NCBI RefSeq assembly: GCF_003999195.1
Contig: NZ_RJVR01000192.1
Coordinates: 1 to 64,000 of the forward strand
Source: Streptomyces soli
Lineage (GTDB): Bacteria; Actinomycetota; Actinomycetes; Streptomycetales; Streptomycetaceae
Reading direction: 5' to 3'
Length of the DNA: 64,000 nt
Below, piece by piece: positions 44,340 through 53,638 of the stretch (position 1 is its first letter; each line of letters begins with the position of its first letter). Made by a program: the position numbers and the translations under genes. Under the pieces are notes generated by a model. It ran no database searches and had not been told where the DNA came from. It was given only the letters and a program-made list of their open reading frames with translations.

Positions 44340-45401
44340 GTGACCACTTTGACGAAGCCCGAGGCCGAGCCCACGCCTCAAGAATCCGAGCACTTCCTTT
44401 CCGTGCGCGATCTGTACGTGCAGTTCGCCACGGAGGACGGCGTTGTGAAAGCCGTCGACGGGCTGTCCTTCGACCTCGACCGGGGTAAGACCCTGGGCAT
44501 CGTGGGCGAGTCCGGCTCCGGCAAATCGGTCACCAACCTGGCGATCCTGGGACTGCACAACCCGCGCAACACCACCGTCGCCGGCGAGATCGTGCTCGGC
44601 GGCCAAGAGCTGACCGGCGCCTCCCCGAGGACACTGGAGAAGCTTCGCGGCAAGAAGATGGCGATGATCTTCCAGGACTCGCTGACCGCCCTGTCGCCGT
44701 ACTACACCGTCGGCCGGCAGATCGCCGAGCCGTACATGAAGCACAACGGCGCCTCCAAGAAGGAGGCCAAAAACCGGGCCATCGAGATGCTCGCCAAGGT
44801 CGGCATCCCCCAGCCGCAGACCCGGGTGGACGACTACCCGCACCAGTTCTCCGGCGGTATGCGGCAGCGCGCGATGATCGCGATGGCGCTGGTCTGCGAT
44901 CCCGACCTGGTGATCGCGGACGAGCCGACCACCGCGCTCGACGTGACCGTGCAGGCGCAGATCCTGGACCTGCTCAAGGACCTGCAGCAGGAGACTGGCA
45001 CCGCAATCATCCTGATTACGCACGACCTCGGCGTGATCGCCAACACCGCCGACGACGTCGTGGTGATGTACGCGGGCAGAGCCGTTGAGCGCGGCACCGT
45101 GCGGGACATCCTCAAAACGCCGGAGCACCCTTACGCATGGGGCCTGCTCGGATCGATCCCGCGGCTGTCGGCCGACGTGGACGTGCCGCTCGCGCCGATC
45201 CCGGGCTCCCCTCCGAGCCTGCTGAACCCGCCGCCCGGCTGCCCGTTCCACACCCGGTGCGCCTTCACCGACACGGTGGGCGGCGACCGGTGCCGCACCG
45301 CCCGGCCGCAGCTTCCGGCCGGGCGGGGATCGGCCTGCCACCTGACGCAGGACCAGAAGCGTGACATCTTCATCGAGCAAATCCAGCCGCGGCTGCGCTG
45401 A
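44340..45401 (+). CDS. Oligopeptide ABC transporter ATPase, OppD/DppD type
   Basis: The product is 353 residues. Walker A GESGSGKS is at about 56-63, Q-loop [10 protein letters not shown], signature FSGGMRQR, and Walker [13 protein letters not shown], with ITHD for the switch His. The C-terminal oligo_HPY domain carries the cysteine-rich CPFHTRCAF, which in relatives binds a [4Fe-4S] cluster. It pairs with the next gene to energise import. The GTG at 44340 has TAGGAG about 10 bases upstream. Confidence 0.93.
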   Translation: MTTLTKPEAEPTPQESEHFLSVRDLYVQFATEDGVVKAVDGLSFDLDRGKTLGIVGESGSGKSVTNLAILGLHNPRNTTVAGEIVLGGQELTGASPRTLEKLRGKKMAMIFQDSLTALSPYYTVGRQIAEPYMKHNGASKKEAKNRAIEMLAKVGIPQPQTRVDDYPHQFSGGMRQRAMIAMALVCDPDLVIADEPTTALDVTVQAQILDLLKDLQQETGTAIILITHDLGVIANTADDVVVMYAGRAVERGTVRDILKTPEHPYAWGLLGSIPRLSADVDVPLAPIPGSPPSLLNPPPGCPFHTRCAFTDTVGGDRCRTARPQLPAGRGSACHLTQDQKRDIFIEQIQPRLR

Positions 45402-45422
45402 CCAGAGTCGAGGGAACAAGCA

Positions 45423-46565
<1,143 letters not shown>

Positions 46566-46594
46566 CCGGGGCTCCGCCCACTTCTGCTCAGCAA

Positions 46595-46630
46595 CATGGC
46601 CCGCATCCGAGACTCCGGATGCGGGCCATG
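46595..46630 (+). terminator. Terminator of opp operon 1
   Basis: A 15-bp perfect stem (CATGGCCCGCATCCG 46595-46609 with 46616-46630) has a 6-base loop, beginning 30 bases after the oppF stop. A slightly diverged copy lies at 47521-47555. Confidence 0.88.
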
Positions 46631-46681
46631 CCCGTTCGAGTGAACCTCTCGCGGAGCGCGCAAGGACTGGACCCTCGCCGG

Positions 46682-46687
46682 TATGAT
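46682..46687 (+). promoter_or_regulatory. Consensus -10 box of the VapBC-like cassette
   Basis: TATGAT lies 7 bases before the ATG at 46695, so transcription should begin at or next to the start codon (leaderless). No good -35 is seen around 46659-46665. Confidence 0.5.
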
Positions 46688-46694
46688 TTCGAGT

Positions 46695-46970
46695 ATGAGC
46701 CTTGAGCGCGTCACGATCACTATCCCAAGCGAGATCCTTTCTGCCGCCAAGGAGGCGGCAGAGCGTGAGGGTCTGAGCGTGTCGGCATGGCTCTCCAGGG
46801 CGGCAGAGCACGCGGCAAAGATCGAGGCAGGTCTGGCGGAGGCAGAGGTCGTCCTCGCGGAGATCGGCCCGCCGACCCCTGAGGAGCAGGCCTGGGTGGA
46901 CGGCTTCATGGAGTTGGTTACGCAGCCAGCGACTGGCGTAAGCGCCGCCTCCGAGCACAACGCGGCCTGA
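46695..46970 (+). CDS. RHH-type antitoxin-like protein (VapB-like)
   Basis: The product is 91 residues. It starts MSLERVTITIPSEIL, a ribbon strand, followed by two helices (AKEAAEREGLSVSAWLSRAA), which is the ribbon-helix-helix DNA-binding pattern. An acidic C-terminal part (AEAEVVLAEIGPPTPEEQ) would neutralise the toxin. An ATG 12 bases earlier (46683) overlaps the -10 box and is not preferred. The codons use more A and T (GCA, GAG/CGT mixes) than the flanking opp genes, suggesting transfer. The toxin-like gene starts 24 bases later. Confidence 0.75.
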   Translation: MSLERVTITIPSEILSAAKEAAEREGLSVSAWLSRAAEHAAKIEAGLAEAEVVLAEIGPPTPEEQAWVDGFMELVTQPATGVSAASEHNAA

Positions 46971-46994
46971 GCCGTGGTGGGGAGGGAGGCGCGG

Positions 46995-47396
46995 ATGAGC
47001 GGGTTGCGCGTGGTGGTCTACGACGCGGGAATGCTGATTGCCGCCGAAGGGTCCGACGCCAAGGTCTGGCGTAGCCACCGGGCTTACCTGACCGCAGGCG
47101 GCGTACCGCAAGTGCCCGCGCCTGTTGTCGCCCAGGTGTGGCGCAACGGCTCACGGCAAGCGCGTCTGGCGCAGTTCCTGAAGGGATGCGATGTCGTGCC
47201 CCTGGAGGACACTTTGGCGCGGGAAGTCGGCAAGCTTCTTGGCAAGGCAGGGTCGGATGACACGGTCGATGGAGCCGTCAGCGTGCTGGCGGCCCGATCT
47301 GGGGCGGTCGTGGCCACATCCGATCCGGATGACATCCACCGGCTGCTTGATCACTTGGGTGAGCGCGGCAAGAGGGCCCAGATCCAGCCGGTCTGA
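46995..47396 (+). CDS. PIN-domain toxin-like protein (VapC-like)
   Basis: The product is 133 residues. The PIN fold is suggested by the N-terminal VVVYDAGMLIAAE with D10 and E18, the central LARE, and DDTVDGAVSVLAARSGAVVATSDPDDI, which supplies further acids. VapC toxins are Mg2+-dependent RNases that often cut tRNA or rRNA. GGAGGGAGG precedes ATG 46995 by 5 bases. Together with the gene upstream it forms a complete type II toxin-antitoxin-like unit between the two copies of the oppF tail. Activity is inferred. Confidence 0.75.
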   Translation: MSGLRVVVYDAGMLIAAEGSDAKVWRSHRAYLTAGGVPQVPAPVVAQVWRNGSRQARLAQFLKGCDVVPLEDTLAREVGKLLGKAGSDDTVDGAVSVLAARSGAVVATSDPDDIHRLLDHLGERGKRAQIQPV

Positions 47397-47454
47397 GCAG
47401 ACCGTCGCCCGAAAGGCCGTTGCCCGGTGATGACCGGGGGATCGGGCGAGGCGA

Positions 47455-47555
47455 TCGAAGAGGCCCAGGACGAAGGCAAGACACTCTGACCGGGGCTCCG
47501 CCCATTTCGGCTCAGCACCAAGGCCCGCATCCGAGACCTTCGGATGCGGGCCATG
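47455..47555 (+). repeat. Direct repeat B: displaced copy of the oppF 3' end and terminator
   Basis: In frame, the left part reads AIEEAQDEGKTL and a stop, matching oppF's ALEETQAEGKTL. It continues with the same GACCGGGGCTCCGCCCA stretch and the same hairpin. No upstream coding sequence of oppF accompanies it, so this is a remnant, not a gene. Confidence 0.85.
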
Positions 47556-47671
47556 TACGTTGGCGGCGCGTAAAGGGGGTGCCAGGGGCCCGGGCGTCTT
47601 GGGTGCTGATCGCTCCCGGGTGACACGGGCCGTGAGACCCCGACACGTCCCTGCCCCATCCGCCGGATAGC

Positions 47672-47920
47672 TCAGTTAGCCCAGACCACCCTCACGATGA
47701 CGATCAGTTGACGGCTCTCGACCGGCAAGAACCACAACATCGCGCCGCCATCGATATCAACGACACGCAGCCGACTGCCGGTGCCCACCTCGCGTGCGTC
47801 CCGACCCAGCGCGGCAAGCTGCCCGGCGGCATGCTCGACTGCTGCGATGACTGGTACGGGCAGACCGGCAACAACGTGGGCGCGGTCCGGGTCGTACTCC
47901 CACGTCCAGGTGTCACTCAC
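47672..47920 (-). CDS. 82-residue RelE/ParE-like protein of a DUF6247-linked pair
   Basis: The sequence (WTWEYDPDRAHVVAGLPVPV, then AAGQLAALGRDAREVGTG, RLRVVDIDGGAMLWFLPV, LIVIVRVVW) has the beta-alpha-alpha-beta-beta-beta outline of RelE/ParE toxins, although the usual catalytic residues are not evident. It is translated from a GTG that overlaps the upstream stop (GTGA). Such pairs with DUF6247 proteins recur in Streptomyces. That it is a toxin is inference from size and gene arrangement. Confidence 0.6.
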   Translation of the reverse strand: MSDTWTWEYDPDRAHVVAGLPVPVIAAVEHAAGQLAALGRDAREVGTGSRLRVVDIDGGAMLWFLPVESRQLIVIVRVVWAN

Positions 47921-48276
47921 AGCGCCCTGACCTCGGCCTCGGCCGCGTCGAGAATCCGGTGGATCTCCGCGAGCGCTGCCCGCATCTCGTCGTCGTCAGC
48001 CGTCTCGGAGGCGATCAGCTCGTGCTCCCGCAGACGGGAGGCCCGGTCGGGCCACCGCTCGATCGCGACGATCATGCCCCAGTGCAGGGAGAAGAGGCGC
48101 AGCGGATCAAGGCTCTGCTGGTCGCGGGCCTGGTGCATCGCCCGTGCCATGTGGCGGTCGAATTCCGGCCTGCGGGTCGGCGCTATCGTCTCCACGGCCG
48201 CGCGTAGGGACTCGGCATCCAGCGCGGGCATGGGAATGAGCGGTCCCCCGCCGTTCGCTAGCGGCTGACTGGTCAT
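47917..48276 (-). CDS. DUF6247-family protein, candidate antitoxin or partner
   Basis: The product is 119 residues, helical and charged. The segment LRAAVETIAPTRRPEFDRHM followed by LFSLHWGMIVAIERWPDRASRLREHE is characteristic of what I recognise as DUF6247. The C-terminus is acidic and heptad-like (DDDEMRAALAEIHRILDAAE). GGGAGGTACCAGCG precedes the ATG at 48276. It is the first gene of a two-gene unit with the RelE-like gene, overlapping by 4 bases, an arrangement typical of antitoxin-first modules. Confidence 0.65.
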   Translation of the reverse strand: MTSQPLANGGGPLIPMPALDAESLRAAVETIAPTRRPEFDRHMARAMHQARDQQSLDPLRLFSLHWGMIVAIERWPDRASRLREHELIASETADDDEMRAALAEIHRILDAAEAEVRAL

Positions 48277-48644
48277 CGCTGGTACCTCCCGTCCGGTCCG
48301 GCCTCAAAGTCTATGACGCAGCGCTCGTAACATGCCGCTGATCGCCGACCATCTGCTGGATCTGCCGGTAGAGGAGGTGGCCTGGGATTCGGAGGGGTCG
48401 AGCTGCGCGATGCGGACACGGTTGAGTCGGGTCCGGAAGATCCTCGGCGAGCGACTCAAGGAGACCGGCACCGGCAGGCACAGGGGGTCGCTGCGCCGGC
48501 CGACCGACCCACCTGGGGTGCGCTGCGCCGAATCGGTGACACGACTGCGTTGGTGTCCTACTTGCGGTGCCATGGGGAACAAAGTGTCTTTTGTAACCCA
48601 TGACATATGAGCCATGAAGCCATGACTCCACAAGGAGGCACCCG
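48277..48644. other. 368-base region between the accessory island and opp operon 2
   Basis: An open frame at 48332-48610 contains AMRTRLSRVRKILGERLKET, resembling the C-terminal helix-turn-helix of PucR-type regulators. It has no good start or full domain and is probably a remnant. The right end holds a 30-base imperfect palindrome (48572-48601) and the ribosome-binding site AAGGAGG for the binding protein. Confidence 0.5.
48572..48601. promoter_or_regulatory. Imperfect palindrome, candidate operator of opp operon 2
   Basis: ATGGGGAACAAA (48572-48583) and TTTGTAACCCAT (48590-48601) pair at 10 of 12 positions around a 6-base centre. It lies 43 bases before the binding-protein ATG, in the expected promoter-proximal zone. 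Confidence 0.5.
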
Positions 48645-50288
48645 ATGCGCGGAGCCACGCGCTACAAGTGGGCCGCCTGCGCGGCGACGACCGTCGTGCT
48701 GGCGGCCACGGTGACGGCCTGCGGCGGTGGTGGCGGGGGCGGTGGCGGCGGGAGCAGCGCCACGGGGGTGTTGAGTGCGTCGTGGACGGACCCGCAGAAC
48801 CCGTTGGAGCCGGCCAACACCAATGAGGTGCAGGGCGGCAAGGTGCTGTCAATGATCTTCCGGGGGCTGAAGAAGTACGACCCCCAGACGGGCGCGGCGC
48901 AGAACATGATCGCCAGCTCGATCGGCACGAAGGACTCGCAGAACTTCACGATCAAGCTCAAGAACGGATGGACCTTCAGCAACGGACAGAAGGTCACCTC
49001 CGCCTCCTTCATCGACGCCTGGAACTACGCGGCGGTGACGTCGAACAAGCAGATCAACGCCTCCTTCTTCTCCTACATCGACGGCTTCGACAAGGTCCAC
49101 CCGGAGACCGGCTCCCCCTCCGCCAAGACGATGAGCGGGCTGAAGAAGACCGGCGACCTGAGCTTCACCGTCAAGCTCAACCAGAAGTTCTCGACCTGGC
49201 CGGACACGCTCGGCTACTCGGCCTTCATGCCGCTGCCGCAGTCGTTCTTCACCGACCACGCCGGCTGGCTGCAGAAGCCGATCGGCAACGGCCCGTACGA
49301 GGTGCAGTCGTACACCAGGGGCACCGGCATCAAGCTGCGCAAGTGGAGCGGTTACAAGGGCGACGACAAGGCCGTCAACGGCGGGGTCGACCTCCAGGTC
49401 TACACGGACAACAACACCGCGTACACCGACCTGCAGGCGGGCAACCTCGACCTGGTCGACGACATCCCGGCCACGCAGCTGAAGAACGTCAAGAGCGACC
49501 TGGGCGGCCGCTACCTCAACACCCCGGCGGGCATCATCCAGACCCTGGGCTTCCCGCTCTACGACAAGAACTGGAAGGGCGCCAACTCGGCGAAGGTGCG
49601 CCAGGGCATCTCGATGGCGATCAACCGCCCGCAGATCACCAAGACGATCTTCCAGAACACCCGTACGCCCGCCACCGACTGGACCTCGCCGGTCCTCGGC
49701 TCCGCCGGCGGCTACCAGAGCGGCGTCTGCGGGAGCGTCTGCACCTACAACCCGACGCAGGCCAAGAAGCTGATCAAGGATGGCGGCGGGATCCCCGGCG
49801 GCACCCTCAAAATCGGCTACAACGCGGACACCGGCTCGCACAAGGACTGGGTCGACGCGGTGTGCAACAGCATCAACAACGCGCTCGGCAACGACAACGC
49901 CTGCGTCGGCAGCCCGACCGGCACCTTCGCGGACTTCCGCAACAAGATCACCAACAAGCAGATGACTGGGCCCTTCCGGGCCGGCTGGCAGATGGACTAC
50001 CCGCTGATCCAGGACTTCCTGCAGCCGCTCTACTACACCGGCGCCTCGTCCAACGACTCGCACTTCAGCAACGCGGCCTTCGACAAGCTGGTCGACCAGG
50101 CCAACGCCGAGAACGACAGCGCGAAGGCCGTGCTGAAGTTCCAGGACGCCGAGCGGATCCTCGCCCAGGAGGTCCCGGCCATCCCGCTCTGGTACCAGAA
50201 CGGCAGCGCCGGCTGGTCGAGCCGGCTCTCCAACGTCGCGCTCGACCCGTTCAGCGTCCCCGTCTACAACGAGATCAAGGTCAGCTGA
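48645..50288 (+). CDS. Oligopeptide-binding lipoprotein (SBP family 5) of operon 2
   Basis: The product is 547 residues. The signal peptide ends at C26 (ATVTAC), followed by a run of Gly. The mature domain has the OppA hallmarks NFTIKLKNGWTFSNGQKVTS, GNGPYEVQSYTRGTG and VRQGISMAINRPQITKTIF, plus the C-terminal AQEVPAIPLWYQNG. It differs clearly from the operon 1 protein and resembles classical OppA for longer peptides. ATG 48645 has AAGGAGG with a 6-base spacing. It is first in operon 2. Confidence 0.92.
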   Translation: MRGATRYKWAACAATTVVLAATVTACGGGGGGGGGGSSATGVLSASWTDPQNPLEPANTNEVQGGKVLSMIFRGLKKYDPQTGAAQNMIASSIGTKDSQNFTIKLKNGWTFSNGQKVTSASFIDAWNYAAVTSNKQINASFFSYIDGFDKVHPETGSPSAKTMSGLKKTGDLSFTVKLNQKFSTWPDTLGYSAFMPLPQSFFTDHAGWLQKPIGNGPYEVQSYTRGTGIKLRKWSGYKGDDKAVNGGVDLQVYTDNNTAYTDLQAGNLDLVDDIPATQLKNVKSDLGGRYLNTPAGIIQTLGFPLYDKNWKGANSAKVRQGISMAINRPQITKTIFQNTRTPATDWTSPVLGSAGGYQSGVCGSVCTYNPTQAKKLIKDGGGIPGGTLKIGYNADTGSHKDWVDAVCNSINNALGNDNACVGSPTGTFADFRNKITNKQMTGPFRAGWQMDYPLIQDFLQPLYYTGASSNDSHFSNAAFDKLVDQANAENDSAKAVLKFQDAERILAQEVPAIPLWYQNGSAGWSSRLSNVALDPFSVPVYNEIKVS

Positions 50289-50298
50289 CGCATCGCAG

Positions 50299-50324
50299 CG
50301 GCCCGGGGCCTTCTCCGGGCCGCC
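50299..50324 (+). terminator. Intra-operon hairpin after the operon 2 binding-protein gene
   Basis: A 9-bp stem (GCGGCCCGG 50299-50307 with 50316-50324) lies 11 bases after the stop. It parallels the hairpin at the same place in operon 1. Confidence 0.65.
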
Positions 50325-50373
50325 GCCAGGCCCTCACCCGACCCGCCACCCGACCCGCTCCCGGGAAGGCCCC

Positions 50374-51297
50374 ATGGGACGCTATGTGATCCGCCGTCTG
50401 CTGCAGATGATCCCGGTGTTCATCGGCACGACGCTGCTGATCTTCTTCATGGTGTACGCCCTCGGCGACCCCGTCGCCGCCAAGTGCGGCGAACGCGCCT
50501 GCGACCCCGCCACCGCCGCGCAGATCCGCAAGGACCTCTACCTCGACCACCCCCTGTGGCAGCAGTACCTGCACTACATGGGCCAGATCTTCCAGGGTGA
50601 CTTCGGCACCGCCTACAACGGCCAGCAGGTCACCGCGCTGATGGGGAGCGCCTTCCCGGTGACGCTGCGGCTCACCATCGTCGCGATCCTCTTCGAGATC
50701 ATCATCGGCATCACGCTCGGCGTCATCACCGGCATGCGGCGCGGCCGGCCTGTCGACACCGGCGCCCTGCTGCTGACCCTGATCGTGATCTCCATCCCGA
50801 CCTTCGTCACCGGCTATGTGCTTCAGTACCTGCTCGGCGTCAAATGGGGCGTCATCTCACCCTCGGTGTCCACGGGGGCGCCCTTCAACGAGCTGATCAT
50901 CCCCGGCCTCGTCCTCGCGCTGGTCTCCCTGGCGTACGTCACCCGGCTCACCCGTACCTCCATCGTCGAGAACGCCCGCGCCGACTACGTACGTACCGCC
51001 ATCGCCAAGGGCCTGCCGCGCGGCCGGGTCATCACCCGCCACCTGCTGCGCAACTCCCTCATCCCGGTGGTCACCTTCATCGGCACCGACATCGGGGCGC
51101 TCATGGGTGGCGCCATCGTCACCGAGCGGATCTTCAACATCCGCGGCGTCGGCTTCCAGCTCTACCAGGGCATCCTGCGCCTCGACTCGGCGACCGTCGT
51201 CGGCTTCGTGACCATCCTCGTCATCGTCTTCCTGGTGGCGAACCTCCTCGTCGACCTCCTGTACGCAGTTCTGGACCCGAGGATCCGCTATGCGTAG
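50374..51297 (+). CDS. Oligopeptide ABC transporter permease, OppB/DppB type (operon 2)
   Basis: The product is 307 residues: MGRYVIRRLLQMIPVFIGTT first helix, external loop with two cysteines (CGERAC), then five helices and the EAA loop (ADYVRTAIAKGLPRGRVIT). Typical OppB length is about 306. It forms the channel with the permease at 51618. The start follows CGGGAAGG by 7 bases. The downstream gap of 320 bases, where a MITE-like element lies, is unusual for this operon. Confidence 0.92.
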   Translation: MGRYVIRRLLQMIPVFIGTTLLIFFMVYALGDPVAAKCGERACDPATAAQIRKDLYLDHPLWQQYLHYMGQIFQGDFGTAYNGQQVTALMGSAFPVTLRLTIVAILFEIIIGITLGVITGMRRGRPVDTGALLLTLIVISIPTFVTGYVLQYLLGVKWGVISPSVSTGAPFNELIIPGLVLALVSLAYVTRLTRTSIVENARADYVRTAIAKGLPRGRVITRHLLRNSLIPVVTFIGTDIGALMGGAIVTERIFNIRGVGFQLYQGILRLDSATVVGFVTILVIVFLVANLLVDLLYAVLDPRIRYA

Positions 51298-51326
51298 GCC
51301 GCTGCGCGGCCAGGAATCCGCATTTA

Positions 51327-51544
51327 AGAGGCCGCGCAAATTGGTGGGTGGGGGAAGGAGCGGTGTCCGGGCCGAGTCTGGCAAGGCGGTGGGGCACTCC
51401 CCCAGCCTTCGGCCGGGGGGACCCCCACCAGCCGCCAGGGCTGGGGGAGAGGGAGGCACCCTGGTTTTGGGTGGCGACCGACGACAACGCCGCCAGGCGA
51501 GAGTCCGGGCGCCGCGACGCCGCCCACCAATTTGCGCGGCCTCT
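51327..51544. mobile_element. MITE-like element with 22-bp perfect terminal inverted repeats, copy 1
   Basis: The ends at 51327-51348 and 51523-51544 are exact reverse complements (outer bases AGAGGCCGCG). The 218-base element encodes no protein. Its interior carries GCCGAGTCTGGCAAGGCGG and GACCGACGACAACGCCGCCA, both also present in copy 2 at 59879-60057. A nested palindromic repeat lies at about 51391-51450. No clear target duplication was seen. It separates two permease genes of one operon. Confidence 0.8.
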
Positions 51545-51547
51545 AAG

Positions 51548-51568
51548 CCTGCCCGCAGCGCGGGCAGG
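51548..51568 (+). other. Small hairpin after the MITE-like element
   Basis: A 9-bp stem (CCTGCCCGC 51548-51556 with 51560-51568) and 3-base loop follow the element and precede the next permease by 50 bases. It may be an original intra-operon structure displaced by the insertion. Confidence 0.5.
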
Positions 51569-51617
51569 GCGCTGGAGAGGCCTGCGCAGCCGGGCCTGAC
51601 CGACCTGAGGACTCCTT

Positions 51618-52604
51618 ATGCCTGAGCCCGATAATCACCGCGACGAAGCGATTGAGCCCGCGGGCGGGACCGGCGCGAGCATAAACCTCGCGCAGGACGA
51701 GGCACGGTCCCTGGAACGCCGGCCCGGCGGCGGGCAGGCTCCGGGCGGGCCGGCGGAGAAGCCGCGCAGCCTGTGGTCGGACGCGTGGCGGGATCTGCGG
51801 CGCAACTCGATCTTCGTCATCTCGGCGCTGGTGATCATCTTCCTGGTCGTCATCTCGCTCTGGCCGAGCCTGATCGCCAGCGGCAACCCGCTCAGCTGCA
51901 ACCTCGGCAACTCCCAGAAGGGCTCGACGCCCGGCCACCCCTTCGGCTTCGACAACCAGGGCTGCGACGTGTACACGCGGGTCGTCTACGGCGCCCGCGC
52001 CTCCGTCACCGTGGGCGTCTGCGCGACGCTGGGCGCGGCGATCCTGGGCAGTGTGCTGGGCGGGCTGGCCGGGTTCTTCGGCGGCTGGGGGGACGCGATC
52101 CTGTCCCGGGTCAGCGACATCTTCTTCGGCATCCCGATCGTGCTGGGCGGGCTGGTCTTCCTGTCCGTGATCACCAACACCACCGTCTGGCCGGTGGTCG
52201 GCTTCATCGTGCTGCTGGGCTGGCCGCAGATCGGCCGCATCGCGCGCGGCTCGGTCATCACCGCCCGCCAGAACGACTACGTACAGGCCGCGCGGGCGCT
52301 CGGGGCGGGCAACTCCCGGCTGCTGCTGCGGCACATCGCGCCCAATGCGGTGGCCCCGGTGATCGTGGTCGCGACGATCGCGCTCGGTACGTACATCTCG
52401 CTGGAGGCCACGCTGTCGTACCTCGGGGTCGGGCTGAAGCCGCCGACCGTGTCCTGGGGCATCGACATCTCCCAGGCGTCCAGCCAGATCCGCAACGCGC
52501 CGCACATGCTGCTGTGGCCGGCCGGGGCGCTGAGCGTGACCGTGCTCGCCTTCATCATGCTCGGCGACGCGGTGCGCGACGCCCTCGACCCCAAGCTGCA
52601 CTGA
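51618..52604 (+). CDS. Oligopeptide ABC transporter permease, OppC/DppC type (operon 2)
   Basis: The product is 328 residues. A cytoplasmic N-terminus of about 55 residues ends at SLWSDAWRDLRRNSIFVISA, typical for OppC. Six helices follow, with the EAA loop in NDYVQAARALGAGNSRLLLR and the terminal MLGDAVRDALDPKLH. GAGGACTCCTT precedes the ATG. It pairs with the permease at 50374, from which the MITE-like insertion separates it. Confidence 0.92.
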   Translation: MPEPDNHRDEAIEPAGGTGASINLAQDEARSLERRPGGGQAPGGPAEKPRSLWSDAWRDLRRNSIFVISALVIIFLVVISLWPSLIASGNPLSCNLGNSQKGSTPGHPFGFDNQGCDVYTRVVYGARASVTVGVCATLGAAILGSVLGGLAGFFGGWGDAILSRVSDIFFGIPIVLGGLVFLSVITNTTVWPVVGFIVLLGWPQIGRIARGSVITARQNDYVQAARALGAGNSRLLLRHIAPNAVAPVIVVATIALGTYISLEATLSYLGVGLKPPTVSWGIDISQASSQIRNAPHMLLWPAGALSVTVLAFIMLGDAVRDALDPKLH

Positions 52605-52615
52605 CGGAGGCGTCG

Positions 52616-53638
52616 ATGACGACCACTGAGGTATCGGCCGAGGGGACCGCCCGGCCGTCGGCGCCCTTGCTGGACGTACGGGATCTGCATGTCGAGTTCC
52701 GTACGAGGGACGGGGTCGCGCGCGCGGTCAACGGAGTCAGCTACACCGTGAAGGCCGCCGAGACTCTCGCCGTGCTCGGGGAGTCCGGCTCCGGGAAGTC
52801 GGTGACCGCGCAGGCGATCATGGGCATTCTGGATTCGCCGCCCGGCTTTGTGACGAAGGGGGAGATCCTCTTCCAGGGCCGGGACCTGCTGACGATGAAC
52901 GCCGAGGAACGCCGCAAGGTGCGTGGCGCGAAGATGGCGATGATCTTCCAGGACGCACTGTCCGCACTGAACCCGGTAATGAGTGTCGGCGACCAGCTCG
53001 CCGAGATGTTCATCGTGCACGAGGGCCTGTCGCGGAAGGACTCCAAGGCCAAGGCGATCGAGCTGATGGACCGGGTACGGATCCCGGCGGCCCGGGAGCG
53101 GGTCGGGCAGTATCCGCACCAGTTCTCCGGCGGTATGCGGCAGCGCATCATGATCGCGATGGCGCTGGCGCTGGAGCCCGAGCTGATCATCGCCGACGAG
53201 CCGACGACGGCGCTCGACGTCACCGTGCAGGCGCAGGTCATGGAGCTGCTGGCGGAGCTGCAGCGCGAGTACAGCATGGGGCTCATCCTCATCACCCACG
53301 ACCTGGGGGTGGTGGCCGACGTCGCCGACTACATCGCCGTCATGTACGCCGGCCGGATCGTCGAGACCTCCCCGGTGCACGACATCTACCGGCGCCCGGC
53401 CCATCCGTACACCAAGGGCCTGCTCGCCTCCATCCCGCGCCTGGACCAGAAGGGCCAGGAACTGTACGCGATCAAGGGCCTGCCGCCGAACCTCCTGCAC
53501 ATCCCGCCGGGCTGCGCCTTCAACCCGCGCTGCCCCATGGCGCAGGCCGTGTGCCGCACGGACGAGCCGCCGCTGTACGACGTGAGCCCCACCCGGGCCA
53601 GCGCCTGCCACTTCTGGAAGGAGTGCCTCGATGGCTGA
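52616..53638 (+). CDS. Oligopeptide ABC transporter ATPase, OppD/DppD type (operon 2)
   Basis: The product is 340 residues. Walker A GESGSGKS at about 55-62, Q-loop [13 protein letters not shown], signature FSGGMRQR and Walker [13 protein letters not shown] are intact. A Cys-bearing oligo_HPY tail ([14 protein letters not shown]) may bind an Fe-S cluster. The ATG at 52616 lies 11 bases after the permease stop with CGGAGG upstream. It overlaps the next ATPase gene by 8 bases. Confidence 0.93.
   Translation: MTTTEVSAEGTARPSAPLLDVRDLHVEFRTRDGVARAVNGVSYTVKAAETLAVLGESGSGKSVTAQAIMGILDSPPGFVTKGEILFQGRDLLTMNAEERRKVRGAKMAMIFQDALSALNPVMSVGDQLAEMFIVHEGLSRKDSKAKAIELMDRVRIPAARERVGQYPHQFSGGMRQRIMIAMALALEPELIIADEPTTALDVTVQAQVMELLAELQREYSMGLILITHDLGVVADVADYIAVMYAGRIVETSPVHDIYRRPAHPYTKGLLASIPRLDQKGQELYAIKGLPPNLLHIPPGCAFNPRCPMAQAVCRTDEPPLYDVSPTRASACHFWKECLDG

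Noticed and set aside
46595-48310. Full genomic island or integrative element between the opp operons
   Set aside because: No integrase, relaxase, replication or excision gene is present; only two small gene pairs and remnants are supported.
48304-48852. 182-codon minus-strand frame crossing the start of the operon 2 binding protein
   Set aside because: Antisense to a signal peptide and promoter region, with no ribosome-binding site or domain.
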